DNA of 64,000 nucleotides from the NCBI RefSeq assembly GCF_036324505.1, contig NC_086364.1, positions 19,731,648 to 19,795,647 on the forward strand, given 5' to 3'. The notes beneath the pieces were generated by a model, which saw only the letters and a program-made list of their open reading frames with translations, was not told the DNA's origin and searched no databases. This document shows, one piece after another, positions 36,041 to 48,800 of the stretch. Every line of letters begins with the position of its first letter. Position 1 is the first letter of the stretch. Made by a program: the position numbers and the translations under genes. This DNA is from Eleginops maclovinus (lineage: Eukaryota; Chordata; Actinopteri; Perciformes; Eleginopidae).

Positions 36041-37214
36041 ATTTATTTTTCAGCTGACTCCATCTTTTCTGAAAAAAAGTCAAAAGTCTGAGAATTTCTG
36101 AAAGAAATCAATATTCTGAGTATTTACTGCCAACCCCACTGACTTTACTCAATTTGACACTTCTGTTTGTACTTTGTGTACACTTCTTGTGATCACATTA
36201 TGTCAGGATAGTGTTGTTACGAAAAAGAAACATCTTTTGTGCAATTACGGAAATTACGTTTGCGACTGTTAGCTAGCTACTTAGCATAAACGGGACTTAG
36301 GCTGCTTAATCAAACCAATTAACAAAGCAATGGCTTGTATCCGTGATGTCGGAATTCTGAATTAAGCGACTTTCGAGCAAAACACAAGTGTAAAGATCTT
36401 CATTTTGACTTTAGCCAGATAGTTTTGGGATATTATTAGATCACAGCCTAATTGTCATTAAGCTGAAATTGTTGTCCTTGAATAAACAAACCTTAAAAGA
36501 CATCTCCATATGTCGAAAAAGCTTAAATCTAGCACGTTTATGCATCTATCTGCTGAAGATGGAGCTCTGATATATTGACGTGGTGCTTCCAGTGTAGAAA
36601 TACACCATTTCATTCTCCACGTCTGGAGATCGATTTTCTGCCTGCAGTCAGAAAGTACTGCGAGATGCTCAGAAACATATAGAAGATTGCAGGTTCACCT
36701 CATGCCGACACAGTGCTCCGTGCACTATTGATTTGCTCTCCAATGCAATTATGATAATAGTATGATGACTCTGTTTGACACAACACACACAGGACATAAA
36801 TCCGCCTCCAACATTTGTTTACAGTGACATATGTAGCAGTGTTTACATTCCAGCATCTGAAGGTCATTTCAAGGTCCACTTAAATGTACACTTCATTACC
36901 CTTTCTCATTTTGCCCTCAGCTGTCTTTGCTGTCTCAGCCTTGCTAGGGTTTTCTTTTTTATGCTCTTTTTCTTCTTAATGAATATTCTCTTTGGCCCCA
37001 CATGGCTGGAGCTCTGTCCACGTTTGGTTCAGGGAGTTGAGTGTGTGTCGTCATGTTCTGTTTTCTCCTGCTCTCCCTGACTCAACCTGAAGACGCCCTG
37101 AACCCTCTGCCCTTCATGGCGAGTCGTGATTGGTGGCCCTCAAGTAACGGTACAGTCATCTCCATGGAAACCATTGGACGATGTGAAGGAAAGAGGCTCT
37201 CTGAGATAAATCAA
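36041..37214. other. Gene-free stretch
   Basis: Possibly the body of the preceding element at first. No coding frame or terminus recognised. Confidence 0.35.
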
Positions 37215-37717
37215 TTACAACCATATTGTCATAGGTCTTAATTGCCTTTATTTATTATAACAAAATATTATATAATTCATTCATTTTTTGCACGGAGCCT
37301 CTGAGATGGGGCCATTTGCTTTATTTGAATGAACTTTTTCTTGTTTTGTATTTATGTTTATGTAACCCTGTGTTAGGGCTGCACAATTTATCGAATTTTA
37401 ATCACGATTTTTGCTTCTCACGATCAAAATCGCGTGATCGAGCGATATTTTAAATGTGTCATTCGGTTCATAGAACGCTCAGTATCAACGTTTTTTTCCA
37501 AAGCCAATCTAGCGCTTCTAGCGTGTGATGGAGAAAACAAGCCTCGTATACAATGCAATACACAAAACTGGGTTTTGGTTTTAAAACGCAGACTTTTGGA
37601 AACGCTAACGTAGGCACCCATGAGCGCTTTCTGATTGGGTCTTATCGATCACGAGTATCCTTCTCTGATTCGTCACGCTCCTACCATGTGACCCTTCTTT
37701 ACCCGGAAAAATTCAAA

Positions 37718-37801
37718 TCAGCTGGGTATCGGGTCAGATCAGCTGGTTATCGGGTCAGATCAGCTGGGTATCGGGTCGGATCAGCTGGGTATCGGGTCGG
37801 A
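37718..37801 (+). repeat. 21-bp tandem repeat, four units
   Basis: Unit tcagctgggtatcgggtc(a/g)ga, four near-identical copies followed by a partial fifth. Because 21 is a multiple of 3 it yields an artefactual GYRVRSA peptide repeat. Confidence 0.9.
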
Positions 37802-37826
37802 TCAGCCTTGACTACCAGTGGTAAAC

Positions 37827-37886
37827 ATGGATAACGAAGTAAAAGCGCTGTTTACCTTGTTGTCTGTGGTAGCAGTTGTTGTGCAG
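37827..37886 (+). pseudogene. Exon-like fragment in transposon
   Basis: ATG opens MDNEVKALFTLLSVVAVVVQ, ending exactly at a donor-like CAG|GTAAAT. It resembles the short hydrophobic first exon of some PIF/Harbinger-type transposase genes, but this is only an impression. No later exon was found. Confidence 0.25.
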
Positions 37887-37992
37887 GTAAATTCTGCATT
37901 TTATAATGCTGCAACTGCAACCGGCACGCGCATGCCCAGTATGCGTGAATGGTCACGTTTTCGTTTTAAAACTCCGGATTAAAACGAAAACG

Positions 37993-38416
37993 TACGGAGC
38001 CCGCGAAGGGTCACGTTGGTAAATATTTTCATTGCGTTCCCTCGCAATAGTTTTACATTCCCTCGCAATAGTTTTGCGTTCCCTCGCAATGCTTTTTGCG
38101 TTCCCTCGCAATAACTTTTGCGTTCCCTCGCAATAGGCTACTTTTTTCCTCACAATAACTTTTGTGCTCCCTTGAATAGGGCTCTGCATTTCCAACCTCA
38201 CAATAGGCTACACGGTTGATTTGGATTTCAGTCACCATGGATAACCTGGACTTTAAAAAATGATCACAAAAAGGTATTGCGAGGGAACGCAAAAAGTGTT
38301 GCGAGGGAACGCAAAACTATTGCGAGGGAACGCAAAACTATTGCGAGGGAACGCAAAACTATTGCGAGGGAACGCAATAAAAATATTTACCAACATGACC
38401 CTTCGCGGGCTCCGTA
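37993..38416. mobile_element. Foldback element nested in the hAT, 6-bp TSD
   Basis: Ends TACGGAGCCCGCGAAGGGTC and its inverse at 38397-38416, flanked by AAAACG at 37987-37992 and 38417-38422. The arms (about 37993-38142 and 38275-38416) are complementary for roughly 140-150 bases. Each contains about five tandem copies of a 20-21-bp unit, gcgttccctcgcaatagtttt, in opposite orientation. The central loop is about 130 bases. No coding capacity. Confidence 0.8.
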
Positions 38417-39260
38417 AAAACGCAGTAGTGTGGACGAGATATAGACCAATTTTATTTTGATGCACAAATGTGTACATTAGCAGGAATGTAGCACCTGGAT
38501 GTGAAAGCAGTTACCAAATAATCGTGATAATTAATCGTGATCTCAATATTGATTAAAATAATCGTGATTATCATTTTGGCCAGAATCGTGCAGCCCTACC
38601 CTGTGTTATATAATACATATCAAGCAATGCGAGTTGGAGCATTGGGCATATACTGGCAGCCCATTAATTTATTTAATTGATTTATTTCTTGTCTTATATT
38701 TGTGTAATTTATTTAGACCAAATAATAAAGACATAATATTCTATAGTTCAATTTAATCCACGGCGCGGCAAATTTGATTTATTTTTATCATGTTTTTTCT
38801 TGACTTTTATTTTTGTAATTTATGCTAATTTAATGAAAAAAAGATATGATAGTGTAATTCATGTAAAGCCATAGGGAGTATGACCATGCAGTCCATTTGT
38901 TTTCTATTTATGATTATTTTCTTGTCTTTTATTTTTGTAATTACGTAAATTTAATGACAAAGAATTCATTTTATACAATTCCCGTTATAGATATATATCT
39001 TAAAGATTTTTCATCTATTTTTTATTTATTTTAATTCAATTAAAAATGTATAATATCATTTGTATAATACCATGGGGAGACTGACCATGGAGCCCACTTG
39101 ATTTATTTGAACTATTATTATTTTTATTATTTATGTACATTTAATGATAAAGATACAATATTAAATAATTCATATCCTACCATGAGGCATCTGAAAGTGT
39201 GGCAGCCCATTCGCCTTTTATTCATGATTTCTTCTGTTATTTTCGCTATGAACCGTATGT

Positions 39261-40559
39261 AAATTAAATGAGAAGCTGAATTGAAGTAGACGAGCCATCG
39301 AGTTACATTGTAATGGTTTTTTATTTAAAATTCACCAGCAGCTTCCCTAGATGACCTGAGGCTACATGTTTTTCCAAAGCTAGACAGCCCATCACGATGA
39401 GAGAGGATTGTTTTAAACCAATTGAACCGAGCGTCAAGACTAACAATACACTTCCTGCCCGGAGGCATAAAGTTGCAGTGTTGGAGCTTTTAATTTGAGG
39501 CAACTCTCTGCTGACTTTTGGAGGAAGTGAAAAGCAGGCAGTTTGTTTATATTCCTGGATCAAAGTCAATTTGTAAAAAACTGAACAGCCATCCTGCCAT
39601 ACACTCATGAGTCTTGTAAACAACCCGGTATAATGGGTTACAGTGCTCCCCCAGGGTGGTGAAGCAGTACAAATATAGCTGAGATAATGGGGATCAGTTG
39701 TCACTCATTGCCTCATCAGCCAACTCAGGAGTGCTGTAAGACACTGATACAGCAGGAACCGTCCTGTGGAAACACCGAGGGCTTCCTCCGGGTCATCTCT
39801 CCCTCTCCAGTGTTATGTAACATTAACCATTGATTCCCACAGCAGAATGTGTGGAGTCATGGGGGGGGGGCCAAACAATCAATGCTAATGACACTTCTGC
39901 AATATCGCTGACACTTATGGTCAAATTCCACTTTTTGCTCAATAAGCATCTCAGCGTTTCCTTTGCTGAAAAACGGCATGGTGGGGCTATGGTTTCAATT
40001 TACTCCTCGTTAACGACATTTTCTCCATTAGTTTGACAAAGAAACACCTGTATTTTCATTAGTTGTGTGTTGTCGTTTATCTGGCTGACGTTTTTTTAAA
40101 TCTTAGCAAATTGAATTTTTGAATCATGGATGAATGTAGGTGCCACACGTTCATTCACAATGCAATGTATCCCTTTCTCTAATCCACTTCAGCACTAGAC
40201 CATGTTTGATATTAAAGATGCATAGAAAGCTCAAGAGACTTGAAGGTAAGGGGAAAATGATCGTCTTGTTTTAATATTGAAATAAACAAGATGAGAAAAC
40301 CCTTGTCTTTAGGCCAATGAACACTATGTATTTTACATGTTTGCCATGTCACTTGAAGGGAATTGTAGACATAAACACATTCTGCAGGCAGCAACACAGA
40401 AACACTTACTGGAATAAATTGCAATGGATGGTTTCCTTTACAAACTCTACTCGGCCCTTTAATTGTAAAAAAAGAAATGTGGCTGCCACTGGACTCATGC
40501 AAACATGCTTCTCTCACTGTGTGTACATTTCTGTGTTTGTATGATATAAACAAACACCC
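39261..40559. other. Gene-free stretch
   Basis: No supported gene. The 127-codon minus frame at 39321-39704 and the 121-codon one at 40212-40577 have no domain or splice context. Confidence 0.4.
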
Positions 40560-40581
40560 ACACACACACACACACACACAC
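40560..40581. repeat. Short (CA)n
   Basis: About 11 CA units. Confidence 0.9.
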
Positions 40582-40790
40582 CTTCTGCAATTTCACTTTT
40601 AAAATGCTGTTTATATGCAGTCTGAGAATCCTCATTAAATCTGGCTGGAGAGATGCAGAGGTGCCCGGCCACCGAATCTGCGAGATTGGAGGGGATGATA
40701 ATAAAACTGTACTGGAGTCAGCAATAAATCACAGACTGATAAGGTCATCTCCTGAATAATGATCATAATGTGACAAGGCCCAGCCATGAG

Positions 40791-40792
<2 letters not shown>

Positions 40793-40858
<66 letters not shown>
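40793..40858. repeat. Interrupted (CA)n microsatellite
   Basis: CA array broken by a central aaacacatata segment. Confidence 0.93.
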
Positions 40859-40862
<4 letters not shown>

Positions 40863-42144
40863 ACTGTGATATATGTACTGTACATGTCAGTGTGTGGCGG
40901 ACCAGTGCATCTGTATGTGGATCTGCATGTGCATGGCTGAGCGTTTGTGGATGGCTTTACTGAGAAAGCTCCGTTTGGCAAAGCATCCGGCCTTCCCCAC
41001 TTCCCCCCAGCCAGAAAACAAAAGCTCCTCAGCTAAATATACAACGTCTGCATTTCACCTCGCTCTTCCTTCTCTCCGTCCCACCTCTCTCTAACAAACC
41101 AAACACACTCTCTTATCTCTCTTACATGTTACGTAATTTTCCCCATTTTTTGGGTGGTGCAATGTCTTTTCAGCCCTGCTAGAGGCGGTGGCTCATGGGA
41201 TGTGATATATCTGTGAGGGTGTGAATTCCAGACTCAGAACTTTAGTCTCACCAGAGGATAGATCCACATGACTGACACATCTTCTCACTTATCCATTGTT
41301 ATTTAGGTCAAGACAGGATACGTCAGAAGCTACTACTTCACAGTGCGCAGTATAAAGTTTGATATCATAAAAAAGGTTCCCAAACAAAGAATAAATGCAC
41401 AGTCAATTGTGTTTCAAAAGGTAAATGTATTTTATACGATTTCTTAGGCATCACAAATACGTCTGTGTCATGTTGATCAGGGTGGATGTCCTGTATTTGG
41501 CTTATACTGAACTTATTTTAAGGCAAATTTTAATAAATGGTAATTGCAGCAACAAAACTCACAATGAACAGGCGCTAAAGGCCAAGGTAGGCTCATCACT
41601 TTGACACGTTTCAATCGAAAAGACTCCGAGCTGAAGTTAAAGTTTAACGATGCGTTCAACCGAAAATGTCTGAGCCAGCTCACGCTCTGTGTCAGACTTA
41701 TGACGGGCAAACAACAGGTGGACTAAATACAAACACACCCCACCCATGTCACAAATGCCGGAAGCAATATTTAAATTAAAAGGTGTGTAATCTAAATAAC
41801 AACAATAATGGAAAATAATTGCCTCAGGCCAAATAAGCTTTGTGGCCCCTACAGTGATCCTAAAGTGGTTTTTGTTTCAGTTTTTAAGTTTGCAATGTTG
41901 ACCACGTGTTTGTACGAACACCTTAAACCGAGACCAAATACGTTTCACTATAATTGGAAATGCAGTTCAGATGCATGGCAATTTAATTTTGTAGGATCAT
42001 TTTTTATCATTGGATCAAAATTCAATAAATGTGAAGCTTGAGCGTGAGATCAAAAATGTGTTTAAAATGCAATTGAATACGTTTAACAATTCAGAGTTCG
42101 ACTTAAAAATGACACAATTGACCTTACATCATACAACCTGTCAT
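40859..42144. other. Gene-free stretch
   Basis: No supported feature. Confidence 0.4.
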
Positions 42145-42442
42145 CAGGGCTGCACAGTTTGTAAAAAATAACTAATTGCAATCACTTTGACTGATATCGT
42201 GATCACGACATATAGAAGGGATTGATCATTTTGCCTCATAAAATATATAAAAATAAACATGGTGTGATCTGTACCAACCGTATATGTTGAGTCTGTAGAA
42301 TACTGGGATGTATCTGCAGCTCCAATATAAATGGTATTTAACACATGTAACCTTTAACAAATACTGTGCCTAATGTGATTTGAATATTGCACTTGCTCGT
42401 ATTGCGCTCTCGATAACATTTGAGATAATTGTGCAGAGCTGG
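42145..42442. mobile_element. Decayed hAT-like MITE
   Basis: Left end cagggctgcacagtttg and right end, inverted, ccagctctgcacaattatc resemble the termini of the 37374-38598 element. Subterminal tgatatcgtgatcacgac is also similar. No target duplication is legible. Confidence 0.45.
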
Positions 42443-42607
42443 TAGTCACGTTAATGTGTTAATAATGTCCGTCCCTCCCTTCCCCGTGCAGTGATCAGCG
42501 TTAGCGCTGCCTGCCGTCATAGCAGCCAATGAGGTCAGGCCGATGCTAATAGCTCTGATGAGTGTTTTCTCGTCGTCTACACTCAGCGCCACTGCCCCGT
42601 TATCACG

Positions 42608-42623
42608 CCCCCCCCCCCCCCCC
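42608..42623. repeat. C-run
   Basis: Sixteen consecutive C. Confidence 0.9.
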
Positions 42624-42784
42624 AACACCACCACATACTGTGTCAGCATTTTCTCACTATGTATGCCGCATTGGCATATGCTGGGAATGTGTGTGTATGT
42701 GTGTCAGTTACCATGTGTGTTCAGTTTTTCCGCCTGGCTGTCTGTGGATGCGCATTGATTCTGCCGCATGCCATTTGCATGTTG

Positions 42785-43283
<499 letters not shown>

Positions 43284-43715
43284 AAGAGGTACTTTGATGC
43301 TTTTTGGGGTTTCCCTTTCCTGTAATGGGTTATATGTTTTTTTTTGCATGTAAATGGTCTGCAAAGGCCAAAATCCCCCCCCCCCCAGCCTGAAACACCC
43401 CCTTTGTTTACTTCCGTGACATATTGACATCACTATGTAACGCTCGGCTTCGATTGGCTAGCGCTCCAACACTTTGCACGTGATAGACTAAGGGGCGGGA
43501 CATCTCTAAGCCGTTGACCAATCACAACACAGTCGGCCAGCTAACCAATCAGAGCAGACTGGGCTCTGGTTTCAGACAGAGGGTGAAAAGAGGTGCTGCA
43601 TCACAGGCAGTATGAGAAACATAAAGAGCTTTTTGAACATTAAAGCATGGAGACATGTCCCAGGAGAGACACTAAATACTGATATGAATCTGAAAATGCA
43701 CATTAGACCCTATGT
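43284..43715 (-). mobile_element. MITE family 1, copy 3 (longest copy)
   Basis: Starts aaaaagaggtactttgatgc, then ggggtttccctttcctgtaatgggttatatg. Continues to gattggctagcgctccaaca, ccaatcagagcagactgggc, gaggtgctgcatcacaggcag and aaaatgcacattagaccc. A C-run lies inside at about 43375-43387. The right part is shared with the fragment at 48600-48800. Confidence 0.7.
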
Positions 43716-44639
43716 CTGACCATCTGGAGCCTTTTTAAAGTTAAACCCTGAATTGTAAGTGTTCTTTAAAAGTCAGTGAGCGCAGCAACAAACTGTTGAG
43801 TGGAAGAAGATTATGTGCGAGGCGGAGACGGTCTGAGGCTTCAGGAAGATGATGGAACTGAAACAAACACCCGTCACACTCTGCTAAGACAGTGTTAACA
43901 TAGTTAACGTCATCATCCCATCACTGATTTAGAATACCAGCATCCCTTTCTCCAAGCCAATTACCACATGTCAGCAAACTGCCTTAACAACACACTGTCT
44001 TAATAACACCGACCAAATGGCATTTCTGTTGACAGGCTCCATTAAGATGTGGGATTTTGTTAGGGATATATCCAAGGGTAGGAGAGGATTCTAAATACGA
44101 ATCAAGCCGTCAACAGAGCATAACATACGCTGAGGATATCCGGAGAACATTCAGCCAGCCGTGATAACAACTGCCTCCTGTAAACACGCGCGTTTCTCTT
44201 CTATCAACAAGCGGTAGCAAACGGGAGACATATTTTGTCATGCGTTCATGGCGGTCTGTCTCGCGTATTTTCATACTAATCAGGTAAAATGTGTGGAATA
44301 CTTTTGCTGACAGATCCGATTTATTCATCCTCTTCATCTCTTTCCTCGTAGGCACACATCTCCCTAATTTATAGCATGACGGCAGCGGTTTCCGGGCCAC
44401 TATTTGCAATATTTTGATGCTGTGGCGGTAATCAGGATAACAAGCAGGAAGGAGGATAGAGCCGGGGAAATAGAGTGAGAAAGAGATGGATGGAATAATG
44501 TATTTGAAGGCAGAACTGTTGGCGTTACTTCAAACAGAGAGGCACTGTAGAAACAGGAAATAGCCTCTGGAAAAATATTGGTATCACCCCACACGCGAGC
44601 GCTGAAATCCCAATGGTGATCGGAGAATAACCCGCAAAT
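43716..44639. other. Gene-free stretch
   Basis: No repeat recognised. 43900-44080 could hold conserved non-coding sequence but there is no positive evidence. Confidence 0.35.
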
Positions 44640-45200
44640 AGGGAGGTGCAGGAATGAGTCTAAAATCCGGAAATGAGTTAGCATTTTCACAATGCCTGGT
44701 CGTTTTTCAAAAGTCGATGGTTTTTGGAATGACTTTTTTGTTAGATCCTGAAATAAGGTCTGTTTTTAATACAATTCGATGCGAAAAATCAGGTTTTGTC
44801 CGACATAAAATGCATCATTAAATACCCCATTCGTAAATGTTGAAAGTTTCTACGTGTCCTAAAACAGGCGGTTGCTAACAAGTAGCTAAAGAAACTGCTA
44901 AGCGTCATTACATCAAACGTAAGGCCACCTTTAGCTTAGCGGTGGTGACGCAAAGTCATGTGACCCAGATGTAATTGTTTAAAGATTTAGGCTTTTTACT
45001 TCTAGTGGTAAAAAAGTGGTGTTTATATGAGAAGATAATCCTGCTGAGCAAAAGAATGATAACGTTAGTTTGCCACAGGTTTTATTTTGTGCTATATCCA
45101 AAAATCCAATTGAAAAACTCTGTTGCTTTAAACAAAGGGAGCCCTAGTGATGGTAACTTCAGGTTGGGCCAACAAAAACACATCATCCCTGCACCACTGA
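44640..45200. mobile_element. MITE family 3, copy B
   Basis: Left end taGGGAGGTGCAGGAATGAGTC, right end CATCATCCCTGCACCACTgag, imperfect inverted repeats. The body shares taaataccccattcgtaaa, ggttgctaacaagtagcta and ccacctttagcttagcggtgg with copies A and C. Confidence 0.65.
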
Positions 45201-48200
45201 GACATTTAGAAACCAAAACAGCGGTGCATGCTGATGTGCAGCCTCTCTGCTGGCTCCGCATTCACACGCTCCGCTGTATGTTTCTGTGGTGGGCCTGACA
45301 CTGTGTCTGCTGGTTTAACATCATGCCGCCCGGGCCACACATCCCCCTCTCTACTGACGCATGTATTGGAAATCAATTCTGTGCAGGCAATCCACACAGA
45401 CAGCCCTGCACTGGGGCTTTCCAGTGTCCCTATTGTACCTTATGCTCTAAAGAGGTAAACACAGATCCTATAGCAGAGAGGCCGGGATCATTACTGCCAT
45501 TAACATGTGTTAAGGGTCAACAGACCAAACCAGACCCAATACGAAACGTCTGTGCCTCACAGTGGCCCTGAATCGAGCTGAAACACAGAAACAGAAAAGT
45601 TATTTCCTTACTTTGCTTGAGTCAAAGTTGGGACTTAATCATACTGACATTGCACTGAGAAATAGTGGTGGTAGCAATTGGTTCTTAAGTCTTAGAGGAT
45701 AAGCCAGCGGACATTCTATGGGTTTGTTATTACCAGCAAATCCTGTGAAAAAAAACAAAACCAACAACGCATTAGTCCGACCTTTCCCAAGTCTGTCTGC
45801 GGCCCTCAGTAAAGACTTGTTTTTTTTATTGATGGCGTTAATCTAAATTTGTTCCGTGTTGTTTTGAGACACTAAAACCTGCACTGGTCAATTTTAGTTT
45901 TGGGATACTTTGCATAGTATTTTGTCTTCTTTCAGACCAGAAATCCAAATACACACAAAATGCTGACAGTGATTTTGTAAACATATTTTAAATGCCAACG
46001 TACTTAAAGAACATACAAATATGAACCTGAAAAATTAGCATAATGTGTTCCCTTTAACACCATTTCCTGACTATGTTAATATGACACATGATCCACTCTC
46101 CATTAAGTTTCCTTCAGAATATGTTCTGTTGCAGATGAGCTGCTGCTGAATTTAGGAGAAATTTCAATAAACTAACACCACGTTTAGGATATCTGCTGTG
46201 GTGCTTCAGCAGTATTTTCTGCTCTTGTGTCCTAGAATCACATGACAATGATGCATGCGTTACTTACCGGCCTGATTATTCATCATTAGGACTTAAGCAC
46301 GGACATGCATCTTGTTAGAGACAAGCTGCCAAAGCACAAAAAGGACAAATACTGTGAGTGTGTGTACGAGAGATCCCCGTACAGAATAACCTCACATTTC
46401 CCATTCTCTAATTAGAGGATTTTCTCCACAATAACCTCATTTCCTGATAAGATCTTTTCACCGCGCTCCCCCCGACATGAAGAAGTGCCACGACACTGAC
46501 CCTGCTGACGCTCTCCTGCCCTAAACCAACTGTTCTCTCCCAGCAGTGACAATATTCCGTCTTATCTCCGACAAAAGGATTTAAATAGGCTACTCAAACG
46601 GGACTTTTGAGGATGCCCTATCTGTTAACATCAGATGTGATCGTCTTAGGAAAAAAGAGAGAAGAAGCATTGGAACAGAAAGAAATCATTTGGAGTCTGA
46701 CAGTTTCAGAACTGATGCAGACATTAAAGGAGATTTGCAAAACTATCCGAACTGTCACCCGGATTCAGAGTAATGAGAACAAGTGCTGGGGAAATATTTC
46801 AACAACATATTAAGCATCGTCTCGAACAAAACCACCTGTGGTTTGTGCAGAGAAGCTTTGATCTGTGTGTGAGTGTGTGTGTGATTTGTCTTCAACATTT
46901 CCTTTTTACATGTGCTGCCTTAAGAAGAATCATGTCATTTGTTTCCCATTTCCTCTCTACTTTTCATCTCTGTCATCACTGCACCCATTCCGCTATTTTC
47001 CATATTATTTTTTAAAATCCTCTTAGTGTGTTGTTGTGGATTTGTTGCACTCTGTGGGTGTTAGCAGTGAACTTGTTAGAAAAATATGTTTTTTTAGAAT
47101 AAGAAATAGAAATAGAAGCCGGGTGCAGAGAGTGTGAAAGAAGGGGAAAGAGACAGAGGAGGCTGAGAGCTGGAAGAAGGGGACAGAGTGAGAGAACATA
47201 AAGGTAAAGAATGAATAGATAGATAGAAGTGAAATGAATGCAGCTTCTGGAGCGGGGTTTGTTGTACCTTTTAATTTACATTTGTTTGACAGTTATGGAC
47301 ACATTTGGTAAACTCCATGACAAACAAAGGAGGACTCAAAAGCTGGCATACACAGAAGGCAAGCAGGTCGGAAATGGGCCGTTATAACCTGGCAGGTCTG
47401 AAGAGGGAAAGTTGTGACAGTTGAGCAGGTGAACGAGAAGTCAAGTGACAGGGTCAGGTGAGAAAGATGAGGGCATCTGATGGACGGGTGGACAATGGCA
47501 CCGCAGGGGGCGGGAGAAAAGAGACGGGGACTACAGTTGCATTTGGGCGTTTACAGAAATAGTAGAGGGACGTAACCCCCCTAAAAAGTTTACTTCTTCG
47601 AGATACCCCTCACAACCATGTTTTGTCTTTAATGGCTGGTTGCGTACAAGTATTTAACTAAAAATGTATCTTAATACCAGAATTAAGTTTGGATCCTTCC
47701 CAAGGCTGCTTCAAAGGGGATCATTTCTGCCATATGATATATATCCCTGGGACTAATCACCAAAATTTAGCCAAATTTGGATAAGACGTTCACAGAGAGA
47801 CTTTTAAAAAGTGAACTCGTGAAATGTTACAGTTTTCACTGTAAAATGACCAAATAAAGTCAACTTTCAGAGTGTTTACCGAGTTGTGTGGCATTTCGTC
47901 AGCTATTTTATTTTAATTCAACATGTTAAAATGGAGATATGCACAGTAAGAGATGTGTTGGCCGAAGAAGTGATGAATATTTTGCATTTTTTTAAATCCC
48001 CACACCACTACGGTTTGGTAAACATCCATTTCCCACCTCTGCAACATCCAGCAGGCGAGAACATCAGACAGAGAGTGAGGCGGAGAGAGAGCAGAGTGTG
48101 CATGCAGGTTCAGATCCGGGAACACACAGTGGTGAGACGCTCATTGTGAGGCTCTGATTGTTTTTGTCACAGCCTTTAATCTTTGAGCAGCACTTCCTGT

Positions 48201-48423
48201 TTCAGAATCCTCCGTGGCTCATGTGCGGAAAAGGGTTTAAATGTGGAGCGAGGATGAGAGGAAACGGAGAGGAGGTCTGAAATGTGAAAGGCTGAAGGAG
48301 AGAACGGAAGATAAGAGTGAGACAGAGTGACGGATGTAATAGAGGACGGATACAAAGCGGTGGTTTGACCCTAAATCTTGAAATTACAGAGCAGGAAGAG
48401 AAAATATTAAGATGATAGTGTGA

Positions 48424-48428
<5 letters not shown>
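45201..48428. other. Gene-free stretch
   Basis: No supported exon. Frames at 45206-45571, 46607-46813 and 47886-48149 lack motifs and splice context. Confidence 0.4.

Positions 48429-48494
<66 letters not shown>
48429..48494. repeat. (TG)n microsatellite
   Basis: About 33 units. Confidence 0.97.
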
Positions 48495-48495
<1 letters not shown>

Positions 48496-48599
48496 CATGC
48501 AGTACAATAATATAAATGTGTGTGTGAATCTGACCTCGTTCCACTGCTACTTAACATTTTCCTCTCCATTCTCCCGAGAGGATATGGACCTATAATAAT

Positions 48600-48800
48600 T
48601 GTACGTGATAGGCTAAGGGGCGGGACATCTCTAAGCGGTTGACCAATCACAACAGAGACGGCCAGCTAACCAATCAGAGCAGACTGGGCTCTGGTTTCAG
48701 ACAGAGGGTGAAAAGAGGTGCTGCAGCACAGGCAGTATGAGAAACATAAAGAGCTTTTTGAACATTGAAGCACGGAGACATGTCACAGTAGAGACACAGA
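48600..48800 (-). mobile_element. MITE family 1, copy 4 (fragment)
   Basis: Shares tacgtgataggctaaggggc, tctaagcggttgaccaatca, ccaatcagagcagactgggc and gagctttttgaacattgaag with copy 3. The promoter-distal half is absent. Confidence 0.65.

Larger units (their letters stand above)
37374..38598. mobile_element. hAT element, 1225 bp, 8-bp TSD, with nested insertion
   Basis: Ends are TAGGGCTGCACAATTTAT and, inverted, TAGGGCTGCACGATTCTG. Flanking duplications CCCTGTGT are exact at 37366-37373 and 38599-38606. Subterminal regions carry atcacgatttt / aatcgtgattat palindromic motifs. No transposase frame survives. The interior holds a four-unit 21-bp tandem repeat, an exon-like fragment and a foldback element. 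Confidence 0.88.
37215..39260. repeat. AT-rich degenerate tandem array, interrupted by a hAT element
   Basis: The motif ccat-(gg)-ag-c-tg-cagcccatt-gatttattt, followed by ttcttgtcttttatttttgtaatttatgtaaatttaatgacaaagata, recurs with drift. Repeats are visible near 37303, 38656, 38756, 38886, 39084 and 39199, spaced about 100-200 bases. The insertion at 37374-38598 splits the array. Class not recognised. Confidence 0.55.

Noticed and set aside
37553..37834. Protein with GYRVRSA repeats
   Set aside because: Artefact of a 21-bp tandem DNA repeat inside a hAT element.
38053..38477. Frames with NAKLLRG / AFPRNSF peptide repeats
   Set aside because: Translation of the 20-21-bp tandem units in the arms of the foldback element.
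39321..39704. 127-codon minus-strand frame
   Set aside because: No motif. It begins and ends within ordinary AT-rich sequence without splice signals fitting a gene.
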